18,463 nt of DNA from Candidatus Kaiserbacteria bacterium (GCA_003561715.1 PWVU01000074.1:1-18463); one strand, 5' to 3'. Counted from the first letter of the stretch, positions 6,932 through 14,931 are shown. Translations and numbers: made by a program. Notes: a model not told the origin generated them from the letters alone.

Positions 6932-7510
6932 ATGCTTGGCTTGTTGCGCCTCATACGCGCCAGACGTGAACGTTCCGCTCCAGAAGTTCCTGGTGACACA
7001 TTCTATTCGCGTCACGTTAGCAGTATCATCTATGGTGCCAATGACGGTATCGTCACCACGTTTGCCATTATATCGAGCGCGATGGGCGCATCGTTGGGTA
7101 CCGTTACGATCATTATTCTCGGATTGGCAAACCTCTTTGCGGATGGTTTTTCGATGGGAAGCTCAAGCTATCTTTCCGCAAAGTCAGAACATGATGTACA
7201 GAAAAAACAGGGGAATGGCGCCGACCTCGATCCTCACGAACCACGTGTCAACGGGGCCATCACGTTTGGTGCATTTGTATGCGCGGGCACGATACCGCTC
7301 CTGCCGTTCCTGCTTCCTATCTCCATGGTGCATCCCTTTGCGATCTCGGTTGCCGCAACTGCAGTCGCGTTTTTTGTGGTGGGTGGCATGCGCTCGATCG
7401 TCTCACCTCGTTCATTCATCGTATGCGGACTAGAAATGTTGTTTGTAGGCGGCATTGCGGCAAGTATTGCTTTTGGGATCGGATTTGGCATAGAGCGATT
7501 GGTGTCATAA
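6932..7510 (+). CDS. VIT1/CCC1-family iron/manganese transporter, compact form
   Basis: A 192-aa integral membrane protein. The first helix carries the family signature YGANDGIVTTFAIISSA (34-50), followed by LGLANLFADGFSMGSSSYLSAKSE (63-86), a segment nearly always conserved in VIT1/CCC1 proteins and lining the ion path. A second half has three helices (about 108-130, 134-153 and 163-189), including ITFGAFVCAGTIPLLPFL. These proteins move Fe2+ or Mn2+ out of the cytosol, usually by proton exchange. The cytoplasmic metal-binding helices between helices 2 and 3 found in plant VIT1 are cut down to about 20 residues (DVQKKQGNGADLDPHEP), so metal gating must be simpler. The start at 6932 is fixed by the adjacent promoter. 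It is followed 12 bases later by the CAP-domain gene. Confidence 0.88.
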   Translation: MLGLLRLIRARRERSAPEVPGDTFYSRHVSSIIYGANDGIVTTFAIISSAMGASLGTVTIIILGLANLFADGFSMGSSSYLSAKSEHDVQKKQGNGADLDPHEPRVNGAITFGAFVCAGTIPLLPFLLPISMVHPFAISVAATAVAFFVVGGMRSIVSPRSFIVCGLEMLFVGGIAASIAFGIGFGIERLVS

Positions 7511-7522
7511 CATGTTCCGTAC

Positions 7523-8560
7523 ATGAATCCACTATTGTACCTTATCAGTTTCTTTTTGCTTTCGGTTGCCGGTGTGTTTGGTGTTGATCTGCCGGGATTG
7601 CTGTTGGTCGATCGCGAGTCCCAACGTCCCGCAACCGGCTCAGGGTATTTCGTATCAGTTCCCGACTCCGTTTCGATCTATGCAACCGATCTGGTATCTG
7701 AAGCATCTTCGGTTGATCTTGATCGGCACAAACCCCGTACCGTGGCTCCCGTACCCGCACCAACGCCTTCTTCGCCATCTCCTCCGGAAACGCCGGTAGC
7801 ACCACCAACACCCACCCCCGAGGTTACTGAAGAGGAGCAACCGGTGACTCCGCTACCTCCACCATCGCCGCCATCTCCATCGACAAATACTGATGGGGCA
7901 TTCACGGTTCAGGCAATTGTTGATGCAACAAATCGCGAGCGTATGCGTGCCGGCTTGACTCCTCTGCGTGTCGATGTCGGACTCAACAGGATGGCATCAC
8001 AAAAAGTCGACAATATGATCCGGTATGATTACTTTGATCACGTATCTCCTCAGGGAGTTGATCTCAAAATGCTTGCAGAGCAAGCGGGGTATCGGTATAT
8101 ACTGATCGGCGAAAATCTTGCTTATGGAAATTTTGCTGATCCACAAGCAATTGTGGACGCGTGGATGGATAGCCCGGGTCACCGAGCCAATATTCTACAT
8201 ACCGGCTATACCCACATTGGGGTTGGGCTAAGGCAAGCGCGTTTTCGCGGTATTGATGCATGGGTCGCGGTACAGGAGTTCAGTGTGCCCGCCGATACAT
8301 GCCCGCAACCGAGTCAAGCTATGTCGGGGCAGATAGCGTCTCAGCGGGTGCAGCTCGAAACCCTGCAACAAGACATAGAAGCATTAGATACGCAGTTGTC
8401 CGGTATGTCTCCTTCGGATCCCGCATATGCCCAGCGTGTTGCAGAGTATAATGCCTTAGTTGTCGAACTGCGTGCCCTCGCAGAGGCGCACAATGCATCG
8501 GTAGCGAGCTACAACGAGAGTGTGCGGGAGCATCGTGCCTGTGTTGAAGCTATTCTTTAG
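7523..8560 (+). CDS. Secreted CAP/SCP-domain protein with proline-rich linker
   Basis: A 345-aa exported protein. The N-terminal hydrophobic segment (3-22) acts as signal or anchor. Residues 75-122 are a Pro/Ser/Thr-rich spacer. The CAP (SCP/PR-1, YkwD-like) domain covers about 126-256: ATNRERMRAGLTPLRVD, a cavity His in YFDHVSP (H173), GENLAYG (E197), AWMDSPGHRANIL (H220) and THIGVG (H231). The C-terminal part (262-345) is a predicted coiled coil, LETLQQDIEALDTQLS…, bounded by C260 and C340, which might form a disulfide. CAP proteins act outside the cell; in bacteria their biochemical role is mostly unknown. The gene sits 12 bases behind the metal transporter, likely co-transcribed, and its stop overlaps that of the convergent gene by four bases. 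Confidence 0.88.
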   Translation: MNPLLYLISFFLLSVAGVFGVDLPGLLLVDRESQRPATGSGYFVSVPDSVSIYATDLVSEASSVDLDRHKPRTVAPVPAPTPSSPSPPETPVAPPTPTPEVTEEEQPVTPLPPPSPPSPSTNTDGAFTVQAIVDATNRERMRAGLTPLRVDVGLNRMASQKVDNMIRYDYFDHVSPQGVDLKMLAEQAGYRYILIGENLAYGNFADPQAIVDAWMDSPGHRANILHTGYTHIGVGLRQARFRGIDAWVAVQEFSVPADTCPQPSQAMSGQIASQRVQLETLQQDIEALDTQLSGMSPSDPAYAQRVAEYNALVVELRALAEAHNASVASYNESVREHRACVEAIL

Positions 8561-9432
8561 AGGGTTCCTGATTGTTCTCGTTCTGTATCAACATCTTCCC
8601 TTTCCGCATCTTCTTGCCCCTGAAGATCTTCTGCACCATCGATCTCGATATCCTCTTGTTCCTCAACCTCTTGCGCATTCAGTAATTCAGGTGTCGATTG
8701 TGCTTCCTCTGCTATCTCAAGCTCAAGTCGCTCTACCGGAGAAAGTGGGGTTGGAAGTGATGTGACACTCGGTCGTCCATGCTCCAAAGTAAAAGTAGTG
8801 TCTTTCGGGAGGCGGTAATTCATGCGCATAGAGCCATCGGCACTCATGCCGAATGTGGCATTGGCATGTATGTTCCCGCCGGAGAATTGATCACCGGAAA
8901 CAGACACTCCCGAGCGACTTTCCAAGTGTATGCGAGGTACAAATACTTTCGTGCGGGTATTGGTTGCATACAGCGAATCGGCAAGTGGTAGGGTGAGAAG
9001 GAGTGCCTGGGAAGATCGCCGTTCAATACGTATCGGTGCCGTGAGCGTGATGGTATCAACAAGCATGGGAACAACCTCGGTCTCATGTTCTTCGCGCACT
9101 CGATCAATTCGATCGATACCTACCCGTATGCGATCATAGGTTCGTGCAGGCAGAGGGGTTTCCAGATGAATGAATGATCGAGCGGTATCTTCTAATTGTG
9201 TGGAAAGAACGCGTGCTCGCTGATCGATAGTGCGCCACCCTCGTTCAGCGTTCCATAGTTCGATCGAAGACACGGTAATCGTATAGTGATCATCTGCTGG
9301 TTCGGTTATTGTGATACGAGTGATGAGAGTGCCTCGATCTGCTCGAGTACTCTGTAGCAGAAATAGTACACTAACAGCAAGTACGACCACACAAGCAATG
9401 AGGGCAACATAGATATACCGCGAACGTTGCAT
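8557..9432 (-). CDS. Membrane-anchored DUF4382-like protein with acidic C-terminal tail
   Basis: A 291-aa protein with one N-terminal membrane helix (8-27). The body (35-175) resembles DUF4382-type beta domains: 'ITVSSIELWNAERGWRTID' (52-70), a stretch on size or amount, then 'LPARTYDRIRVGIDRID' (94-110), which matches the family's typical LPAGxYxxIRL pattern. The last part (236-288) is strongly acidic (EEVEEQEDIEIDG type composition) and probably unfolded. Function is unknown for the family; location is probably the outer face of the membrane. The start at 9432 is preceded by TACAAT eight bases upstream. The gene is divergent from the 117-aa membrane protein and convergent with the CAP gene. 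Family assignment is by pattern and is tentative. Confidence 0.7.
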   Translation of the reverse strand: MQRSRYIYVALIACVVVLAVSVLFLLQSTRADRGTLITRITITEPADDHYTITVSSIELWNAERGWRTIDQRARVLSTQLEDTARSFIHLETPLPARTYDRIRVGIDRIDRVREEHETEVVPMLVDTITLTAPIRIERRSSQALLLTLPLADSLYATNTRTKVFVPRIHLESRSGVSVSGDQFSGGNIHANATFGMSADGSMRMNYRLPKDTTFTLEHGRPSVTSLPTPLSPVERLELEIAEEAQSTPELLNAQEVEEQEDIEIDGAEDLQGQEDAEREDVDTEREQSGTL

Positions 9433-9440
9433 ACAGTCAT

Positions 9441-9446
9441 ATTGTA
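9441..9446 (-). promoter_or_regulatory. Candidate -10 (TACAAT) of the DUF4382-like gene
   Basis: On the minus strand GGGTACAAT is followed by eight bases and the ATG at 9432. No clear -35. Confidence 0.45.
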
Positions 9447-9491
9447 CCCCAATTTACTCTTTTATGTTGTTGCGTTGCGGCATACGGATAG

Positions 9492-9497
9492 TATACT
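9492..9497 (+). promoter_or_regulatory. -10 (TATACT), leaderless promoter of the 117-aa membrane protein gene
   Basis: TATACT, six bases (GAGTGC), then ATG at 9504. Same geometry as the other leaderless promoters in the window. Confidence 0.6.
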
Positions 9498-9503
9498 GAG
9501 TGC

Positions 9504-9857
9504 ATGGATACGCTATTGAAAGCCGATCTGTTCTTTTTTGTGACCACTATAGTGGTTGCCGTATGGGGTGTATTGCTGACCATTATTTTTTTGTACGTCA
9601 TCTCAATAATTCGCGCTGTTAAGCGTATGGTTGAACGGGCTCATGAAGAGCTTGATAGTATCGCGGCCGATTTCAGTGATATGCGGCATACGGTCAAAGA
9701 AGGAGTTGAAACCACTACACGATATGCACGCAACGCGTTCACCGGTATCAGTATGGGGCGTATCGCAACTTTCTTGATCAATACGGTTGCGGAATCACGA
9801 GCGCAAAAGAAGCGTCGAACACGAAAACGATCTACCGATGACGGGGATGAGGAGTAG
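9504..9857 (+). CDS. Single-pass membrane protein with coiled coil and basic tail (117 aa)
   Basis: One hydrophobic helix (about 10-38) near the N-terminus is followed by a charged amphipathic stretch (RMVERAHEELDSIAADFSDMRHTVKEGVETT, about 42-72 read piecewise) and a Lys/Arg-rich tail (KKRRTRKR) ending in DDGDEE. The pattern resembles DUF948-type proteins, but I cannot assign the family. It lies about 100 bases ahead of a YtxH-like gene, and both look like small envelope-associated helical proteins, probably made together. Confidence 0.75.
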   Translation: MDTLLKADLFFFVTTIVVAVWGVLLTIIFLYVISIIRAVKRMVERAHEELDSIAADFSDMRHTVKEGVETTTRYARNAFTGISMGRIATFLINTVAESRAQKKRRTRKRSTDDGDEE

Positions 9858-9953
9858 TGTATTGGCAATATGCTCAAGAACCGCGTATACTTGATCAAAA
9901 GGCGAGGAAGTACTACCAGTAGCAGTTTACAAAAAACTAACCACACACAGAGT

Positions 9954-10352
9954 ATGTCCACCAAAGATACTAAACAATCACATACGGGAACCGCACTGCT
10001 CGTCGCGGGGCTTGCTGTGGCGGGAGCCGCAGCGGGATATTTCTTGTACGGTCCCGATGGAAAAGAGAATCGCAAAAAGATCAAGAGCTGGTCGCTCAAA
10101 GCTAAAGCCGAAGTGCTTGAGCGTTTGGAAAAAGCTAAAGAGGTAAGCGAAGAAACATATACCAAGATCGTTGATGAGGTGACGGCGCGCTATGAGAACA
10201 AGAAAGGGGTTGAGGCGGGAGACATTGATAAGCTCAAAAAAGAACTCAAAAAATATTGGAAGAACATACAGTCCGAGTTTGCAAGTCCTAAAAAAGCCTC
10301 GAAGTCAAAAAAAGAAAGCTCAACAACCCCTCGAACGCGCATGCGTAGCTAG
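9954..10352 (+). CDS. YtxH-like small membrane protein
   Basis: A 132-aa protein from the ATG at 9954 (MSTKDTKQ); an in-frame ATG at 9870 would add 28 residues that look unlike coding sequence. A Gly/Ala-rich helix (GTALLVAGLAVAGAAAGYFLYGP, about 13-35) is followed by a long charged helical region with KAKAEVLERLEKAKEVSEETY, then a Lys/Ser-rich end. The order Gly-rich helix, 'YGPDGKENRKKI', coiled coil is typical of YtxH-domain proteins, whose role is unknown beyond a link with stress and the envelope. Six bases separate its stop from the AI-2E transporter start, so the two are likely in one transcript. Confidence 0.75.
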   Translation: MSTKDTKQSHTGTALLVAGLAVAGAAAGYFLYGPDGKENRKKIKSWSLKAKAEVLERLEKAKEVSEETYTKIVDEVTARYENKKGVEAGDIDKLKKELKKYWKNIQSEFASPKKASKSKKESSTTPRTRMRS

Positions 10353-10358
10353 TGATTC

Positions 10359-11429
10359 ATGAAAGAGCATTCACGGTTTGAGCTTACGTTCTTTCTCGGA
10401 CTCTTTTTGGGTTCGTTGGTACTAACGTTTATCCTTTTTCGACCGGTATTGACTGCGCTTGGTGTGGCTGCCATTTTTGCCGTTCTTTTGTATCCGTTAC
10501 ATGTGCGTATCAAGCGCGTCGTCCGTGTGCCCACCATTGCCGCATTACTGAGCACGGTAGTCGCTTTTCTTCTGATTGTTATCCCGATCGGGTTGATTGC
10601 GTCCCTCCTATTTCAAGAGGCACGCTCATTGGGAGCGGCAATGTCTGCCGGAGGTGGCTGGAATTCCATGATGGCGTATATCGCACCTGTCGAAGCGTTT
10701 CTTGATACGTTTATGCCCGGTATGACGGTCGATGTACAAGCCCTGATCGCCGAAACGGTCAATTGGGTAACCCGTAATCTGGGTGGAGCATTTGCCGGTA
10801 CGGCGCAGTTCGTGATCAGCTTTTTCGTTGGGTTTGTGGCATTCTTCTACTTTATGAAAGACGGTCCGGCTTTTTTGAAAGTGTTGATCGATTTCAGTCC
10901 GCTTTCAGATACCTATGATCGCGCGATCCTTGCCAAGCTTCAGAATACCGTCAACTCCGTAATCCAAGGATCGCTGGCGATCGCAGTCATTCAGGGTGTA
11001 CTTACGAGTATTGGGTTTGCTATCTTCGGCGTACCCAATCCCGTACTATGGGGAAGTATGGCGGCAATTGCGGCGGTACTGCCGGCAATCGGTCCAAGTC
11101 TTGTCAATATTCCGGCAGTCATATTTCTGTACCTAACCGGCTCGGTCGGAGCGGCGATCGGACTCTTGGTCTGGGGGCTGATCGTAGTGGGGCTGGTAGA
11201 CAACATACTGCTTCCCAAGATCATGGGACATCGTGCGCGTATCCATCCGCTTCTTATCCTCATATCAATTCTCGGAGGCTTGCATCTGTTTGGTCCTGCG
11301 GGTTTTTTGCTCGGACCGCTTGTGCTGAGTTTCGTCTACGCACTGGGTGATATTTATAGAGAGTTATTTCTTTCTCACATCAAGGAAGCGTCCCAAGAAG
11401 TGCGCGAGGAACAAATAAATACATCGTGA
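10359..11429 (+). CDS. AI-2E family transporter (PerM/TqsA type)
   Basis: A 356-aa polytopic membrane protein of normal family length. It has two N-terminal helices (8-50), a third helix after a short loop (about 62-90), a long outside segment (95-140), then the C-terminal helix bundle. The family signature GGLHLFGPAGFLLGPL is at 306-321, with 'MAAIAAVLPAIGPSLVNIPA' before it and a short charged tail. Members were first described as autoinducer-2 exporters, but many move other solutes or act as sodium/proton antiporters, so the substrate is open; quorum sensing is not implied. ATG at 10359 follows the previous stop by six bases with no clear ribosome-binding site. Confidence 0.9.
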   Translation: MKEHSRFELTFFLGLFLGSLVLTFILFRPVLTALGVAAIFAVLLYPLHVRIKRVVRVPTIAALLSTVVAFLLIVIPIGLIASLLFQEARSLGAAMSAGGGWNSMMAYIAPVEAFLDTFMPGMTVDVQALIAETVNWVTRNLGGAFAGTAQFVISFFVGFVAFFYFMKDGPAFLKVLIDFSPLSDTYDRAILAKLQNTVNSVIQGSLAIAVIQGVLTSIGFAIFGVPNPVLWGSMAAIAAVLPAIGPSLVNIPAVIFLYLTGSVGAAIGLLVWGLIVVGLVDNILLPKIMGHRARIHPLLILISILGGLHLFGPAGFLLGPLVLSFVYALGDIYRELFLSHIKEASQEVREEQINTS

Positions 11430-11471
11430 TCCATAAGATCATGAATGATATGTCCCAGGGGGCATATGTTG

Positions 11472-11480
11472 TGATACAAT
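11472..11480 (+). promoter_or_regulatory. Extended -10 (TGATACAAT), leaderless promoter of the 68-aa gene
   Basis: TG-A-TACAAT, six bases (TCCAAT), then ATG at 11487. Confidence 0.6.
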
Positions 11481-11486
11481 TCCAAT

Positions 11487-11693
11487 ATGCGAGACGAACG
11501 ATCCGGACGCGGTATTGCGTGGGTCGCGCTTTTGGTAGCGACTATTGCGTTGCTTTTGGCGTGGGTGTCATATAACCGCACCGCCGAACAGGCTCTCGAA
11601 GAGACTATAAAAGAAAAGGTGCAAGAAGCGGTTGAGCAAATCGAAAGCAGAGTTCGGCGAGATGGTGACAGGGAAGAAGCGTCGAGTGAATGA
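11487..11693 (+). CDS. Small single-pass membrane protein (68 aa)
   Basis: One strong membrane helix (IAWVALLVATIALLLAWVSY, 10-29) follows a short basic N-terminus, then a charged coiled-coil-like segment (EQALEETIKEKVQEAVEQI, 34-52) and an acidic/basic tail. I do not recognise a family. The clear leaderless promoter and biased composition support a real gene. It lies between the AI-2E transporter and the pilin gene, each with its own promoter. Confidence 0.7.
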   Translation: MRDERSGRGIAWVALLVATIALLLAWVSYNRTAEQALEETIKEKVQEAVEQIESRVRRDGDREEASSE

Positions 11694-11702
11694 ACACGAT
11701 AC

Positions 11703-11731
11703 TTGACAGATACTATATTGTATGATACAAA
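11703..11731 (+). promoter_or_regulatory. Sigma70-type promoter of the pilin gene
   Basis: A perfect -35 TTGACA (11703-11708), 17-bp spacer and -10 TACAAA (11726-11731) with an upstream TG (TGATACAAA). Ten bases separate the -10 from the ATG at 11742, giving a leader of only about four bases. This is the best -35 in the window and suggests strong expression. Confidence 0.65.
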
Positions 11732-11741
11732 CGTATACGTT

Positions 11742-12107
11742 ATGAAAAAAACCACACTCGCTTCAGCAGCAATCACTTTTCTGGTCGGTGTGTTTCCCGC
11801 TGTGGCAGCTGCGCAAGCAGACCTTGGGTACATCTCAGGACTCGTTGGTGACACTCAGGCGATCTTGAACCTGCTGTTGCCCTTGGTGGTAACACTCGCG
11901 CTCCTCTTCTTTTTTTGGGGGATCATGGTATTCATTCTGAACGCAGGTGATCCCGAAGGGCGCTCAAAGGGTATTCATATCATGGTGTGGGGTATCGTCT
12001 CTCTCTTCGTCGTTGTCTCCATCTGGGGCATTGTCGCGTTGCTTGCGGATATATTCGGCGTTGAGGTGGGAACGTCCGCGCCCGTGCCCGGGGTATTGGT
12101 CGACTAA
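11742..12107 (+). CDS. VirB2/TrbC-like pilin-family membrane protein
   Basis: A 121-aa protein: signal peptide 1-25 (…PAVAAAQA), then two membrane helices at about 41-64 and 77-101 joined by a short cytosolic loop 'NAGDPEGRSKG' . This is the layout of type IV secretion major pilins and of the T4SS-pilin-like families that are very common in Patescibacteria. The AGDPEGRSKGI loop between the helices is characteristic of that group. It may build a conjugative-type fibre or a short surface appendage, but no virB4, virB6 or virD4 gene is present here, so the assembly machinery must be elsewhere. The start at 11742 (MKKTT) matches the promoter and signal peptide. A strong terminator follows, so this is a single-gene unit. 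Confidence 0.82.
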   Translation: MKKTTLASAAITFLVGVFPAVAAAQADLGYISGLVGDTQAILNLLLPLVVTLALLFFFWGIMVFILNAGDPEGRSKGIHIMVWGIVSLFVVVSIWGIVALLADIFGVEVGTSAPVPGVLVD

Positions 12108-12138
12108 CGGCATTTTTAAGGCAATATTGCACAAACTC

Positions 12139-12186
12139 GCACACAAACACGGTCGGAAATATCGATCGTGTGTGTTTGCTTTTTTC
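12139..12186 (+). terminator. Rho-independent terminator of the pilin gene
   Basis: Arms 12139-12155 and 12163-12179 pair over 17 positions (two mismatches, one G-T), with a 7-nt loop, followed by TTTTTT. The reverse direction lacks a T-run, so it serves the plus strand. Confidence 0.85.
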
Positions 12187-12199
12187 TTCCGACTAGCTT

Positions 12200-13999
12200 T
12201 TAGAAAAGCGGCCAAAAGATGAGGATAAGTGGAAGTGAAACGACGATAAGAATAATTTCAAGTGGCAATCCAACTCGTATTAAGTCACCGAGACGGTAGT
12301 GTCCTTTGTCCATGATCACGCTATTAGATTCATTGCCCACTGGTGTAAGGAATGCACTTGATGCTCCGATCGCAACGGCTATAAGAAACGGATCAATAGA
12401 TGCGCCAACGCCTTGTGCAAACACGATCGCGACCGGCGCCATGACAACTGCCGCTGCGGTCGTATTCATAAAGTCTGAAAATATCATCGAAAAAATGAGA
12501 ACAATCGCAAGTAATATGACCGGTGTTATATCACCAAAGAGTCCGACCAGTGACAGTGCTGAAGAGGCAATAATGTCGGCAGCGCCGGTTTCGGTTAGTG
12601 CAGCCCCGAGCGCGAGCATGCCGGCCAAAAGGACGATAACCGACCAGTCAATACTGTCGTAGGCTTGCCGAAGTGAAATCAGGTTGAAGCTGATCAAGAG
12701 CACAGCGGCTGACAAGAATATCAAGACCAGCGGAAGGTCGGAAATGGTGGCGGTGACGATAGCATATACAATAATGAATAGTGTTGCAACGATGGTACGG
12801 GTTCGACCCAGTGTCAGCTCGCGTTCGGCGAGCGGGAGAAGCCCGAGTGTGGTGATCGTACCGTGAATCGAGTCGGCACGACCTTGTAGTAAAAGAATGT
12901 CGCCTGCCTGCAATGGGGTCGAGGACAGGGGTCGTTTCGGAAGTGCGCGCTCTCGTGCGAGTCCGATAAAATTCGTACCAAACCGCTTTGCAAGACCGAT
13001 CGCATCCCATGCCATGCCAACAATTGAGCTGTAGGGCGTCACCACCGCTTCAAGAGACACATATTCTTCAGACGTTGTAATGTGTTGTTCGAGAGCGCGA
13101 ATGCCATAGAGTGATAATTTGCGAGACTCGACAAATTCAGTGAGTGCCGTGGCGGTTCCACGTAACACCAAGATATCGGAGTTTTGCAAACGCATACTAT
13201 CTCGTGTCGTATCAAGTACGCGACCGTCGCGCATAATGGCAAGAAGTATAACGCCTTGGTTTGGCATTGTTGCGAGTTCGGCGATTGAAGAGTCGAGTAC
13301 GGTGGAGCGGTCCGTTACTTCGGCCTCGGTCGTATAGGTCGTGTCGTGGACACCGCCATTGTGTTCTGTATCACCTGCGGGTAGTAACCGCCACGCGATC
13401 GTGGTGATGAACAGAAGGCCTGCGACGACGATACCACCGCCGACCCATATAAAATCAAAGAACGCAAACGGCACCCCGGTCGCTTCTTCACGGAATGTTG
13501 AGATAATGATGTTGCGTGGCGAGCCGATAAGTGTCAAAAAACCTCCCAGATGCGAGGCAAAGGCGAGCGGAAGAAGGTAGAGCGTTGCCGGAGTGTTGTT
13601 TCTCTTGGCGAGATGGAGTGCAATGGGAATGACAATTGCGAGTGCTCCGATGTTATTGACGAATGCGGATAGGATCGTGACGCCGAGGACAAGTGCGGCA
13701 AGTGTGGCGATCGGTCGATCCGAAAGGAATTCAAGTCTGCGCACGATCACGTCAATAATACCGGATAGTACCAACGCGCGCCCCATGATATACATGCTGG
13801 CGACAATGATAATGACCGGATTGCCGAAAAAACCGAGCGCCTCCTCTAGTGGAAGTATTTGAAAGAAGATGATCGCCACCAGGACAATAAGCGCGACCAC
13901 GTCATACCGCTTGGTCTGCCGAAGTGACAAGATGACTGAGAGCGCTAAGATGCCGAGCGTGAGTGCTTGTGGTGTGAGCAAAAAAGAAAGACCAGACAT
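12200..13999 (-). CDS. SLC13-family (DASS-like) permease with two RCK_C domains
   Basis: A 599-aa inner-membrane transporter. The N-terminal half has about five to six helices with SAFVNNIGALAIVIP (111-125), the SNT-type motif region, and 'LIGSPRNIII'. The large central cytosolic part (about 215-390) contains two TrkA-C/RCK_C domains ('GVILLAIMRDGRVLDTTRDSMRLQ…DILVLRG' and 'GTNFIGLARERALP…AGDILLLQG'). The C-terminal half repeats the fold with SDFMNTTAAAVVMAPVAI (508-525) and TPVGNESNSVIM (552-563), followed by GHYRLGDLIRVGLPL. This split by two RCK_C domains is usual for the bacterial YbiR/SLC13 branch. Substrate is probably an anion such as a dicarboxylate, sulfate or related ion. The start at 13999 follows AGAGGGTGAC, one of few possible ribosome-binding sites here; an upstream in-frame ATG at 14050 is less likely. 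It is convergent with the pilin gene. Confidence 0.9.
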   Translation of the reverse strand: MSGLSFLLTPQALTLGILALSVILSLRQTKRYDVVALIVLVAIIFFQILPLEEALGFFGNPVIIIVASMYIMGRALVLSGIIDVIVRRLEFLSDRPIATLAALVLGVTILSAFVNNIGALAIVIPIALHLAKRNNTPATLYLLPLAFASHLGGFLTLIGSPRNIIISTFREEATGVPFAFFDFIWVGGGIVVAGLLFITTIAWRLLPAGDTEHNGGVHDTTYTTEAEVTDRSTVLDSSIAELATMPNQGVILLAIMRDGRVLDTTRDSMRLQNSDILVLRGTATALTEFVESRKLSLYGIRALEQHITTSEEYVSLEAVVTPYSSIVGMAWDAIGLAKRFGTNFIGLARERALPKRPLSSTPLQAGDILLLQGRADSIHGTITTLGLLPLAERELTLGRTRTIVATLFIIVYAIVTATISDLPLVLIFLSAAVLLISFNLISLRQAYDSIDWSVIVLLAGMLALGAALTETGAADIIASSALSLVGLFGDITPVILLAIVLIFSMIFSDFMNTTAAAVVMAPVAIVFAQGVGASIDPFLIAVAIGASSAFLTPVGNESNSVIMDKGHYRLGDLIRVGLPLEIILIVVSLPLILIFWPLF

Positions 14000-14105
14000 G
14001 TCACCCTCTATCGTATCGCTCAATTGAGTCGCACGCCAGAGGTTGAACATGCACAGTTCACTTGTTGCGTCTCCCCGACACTATTCGCTCATTCGGTATG
14101 AGCTC

Positions 14106-14114
14106 TGGTATACT
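14106..14114 (+). promoter_or_regulatory. Extended -10 (TGGTATACT) of the PRQC-motif protein gene
   Basis: TG-G-TATACT ends 19 bases before the ATG at 14134, so this transcript should have a short leader of about 13 bases rather than being leaderless. A Shine-Dalgarno site is not obvious in it. Confidence 0.55.
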
Positions 14115-14133
14115 AGTGCAGTCGGATTTTTGT

Positions 14134-14376
14134 ATGAAATGTTTTCTCTATAGTCTGGTCGGTATTCTCGCGCTCGGCGGAGTGTCGTATTTTTTGTTTT
14201 TTAGCGAGCCGGCTGAGATGGCGCGAGGTGTCGATTCATTTGAAGTATGTGTAGAAGCGGGATATTTCGTGATCGACACATTCCCTCGCCAGTGCCAAAC
14301 ACCCGAAGGGGATGTCTTCTTTGAGGACGAGCCCGTCGGCGTGCATGGGGAAATGCGACAGGCAATACCCGAGTGA
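14134..14376 (+). CDS. Small anchored protein with 'PRQC' cysteine motif
   Basis: An 80-aa protein with an N-terminal membrane helix (3-23), followed by a compact outside part with SFEVCVEAGYFVIDTFPRQC (34-53) and 'EGDVFFEDEP'. The pattern S-F-E-x-C-V-x-A-G-Y/N…P-R-Q-C is frequent in Patescibacteria and archaeal proteins and is probably a two-cysteine disulfide domain; function is unknown. The promoter at 14106-14114 excludes the upstream in-frame ATG at 14098. It is convergent with the HD gene (16 bases between stops). Confidence 0.75.
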   Translation: MKCFLYSLVGILALGGVSYFLFFSEPAEMARGVDSFEVCVEAGYFVIDTFPRQCQTPEGDVFFEDEPVGVHGEMRQAIPE

Positions 14377-14392
14377 TCGCCTCGCGCACGCT

Positions 14393-14926
14393 TCAATTTC
14401 CGGCGACCTCATTGAAAAGCTCGACCAAGATAGGGTGGGTTATACAGGGACGCGCTCGCTCGAAGAATTCCGATAGATTGACCTCGGGGTAGTTTTTCAT
14501 ATATTCCTGTGCTTGAATGACCGCTTCGAGCGTATCGAGCTGATAGACGAATTGCGCTTCCGGTGTGGCGCGCGCTTCGTACTCTTCCCGCAGTGCGAGC
14601 AAACGAGGGTGCTCCTCGGAAAGTAGCGCAGTCAGCGCCACGCGCTCGCGCTTACTCTTGTCTTCCGGACTCACGCCATCGTGCGGGGTGATGTCGCCGA
14701 TCACAGACTCGGCAAGATCATGCACGAGCGCAAGCGCCAAGCACTTCTCAACATTTAGCCCCGCCTTAGGCGCAAGCAGAAGCGCCATTGATGCAACACG
14801 AAACACATGATCGGCAACACTCTCGCTTTCCGGTACACCGTGTAAAGCCCAGCCCGCACGCTCGACTCGCTTGAGCGCACCGAATTGGTGGATAAAGGTG
14901 AGTTGAAATGATTGAGTGTTTGTCAT
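14393..14926 (-). CDS. HD-domain phosphohydrolase (YfbR/HDDC2-like 5'-nucleotidase family)
   Basis: A 177-aa cytosolic protein. The metal-binding HD set is complete: ESVADHVFRVA (H40), ALVHDLAESVIGDITP (H69-D70, with E73 and D78) and FVYQLDTLEAV (D131). Order and spacing match the YfbR/HDDC2 group, which removes phosphate from deoxynucleoside monophosphates. A nucleotide-salvage or pool-control role is likely. Its start (14926) lies nine bases from the end of the upstream membrane-protein gene on the same strand, and a GATACT box sits five bases before the ATG, so it may be both co-transcribed and separately transcribed. Confidence 0.88.
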   Translation of the reverse strand: MTNTQSFQLTFIHQFGALKRVERAGWALHGVPESESVADHVFRVASMALLLAPKAGLNVEKCLALALVHDLAESVIGDITPHDGVSPEDKSKRERVALTALLSEEHPRLLALREEYEARATPEAQFVYQLDTLEAVIQAQEYMKNYPEVNLSEFFERARPCITHPILVELFNEVAGN

Positions 14927-14931
14927 GCACG

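Noticed and set aside
11440..11470. Short hairpin ATATG-t-CCC / GGGCATAT upstream of the 68-aa gene
   Set aside because: Eight pairs with a bulge and no T-run; may be chance and no role can be shown.
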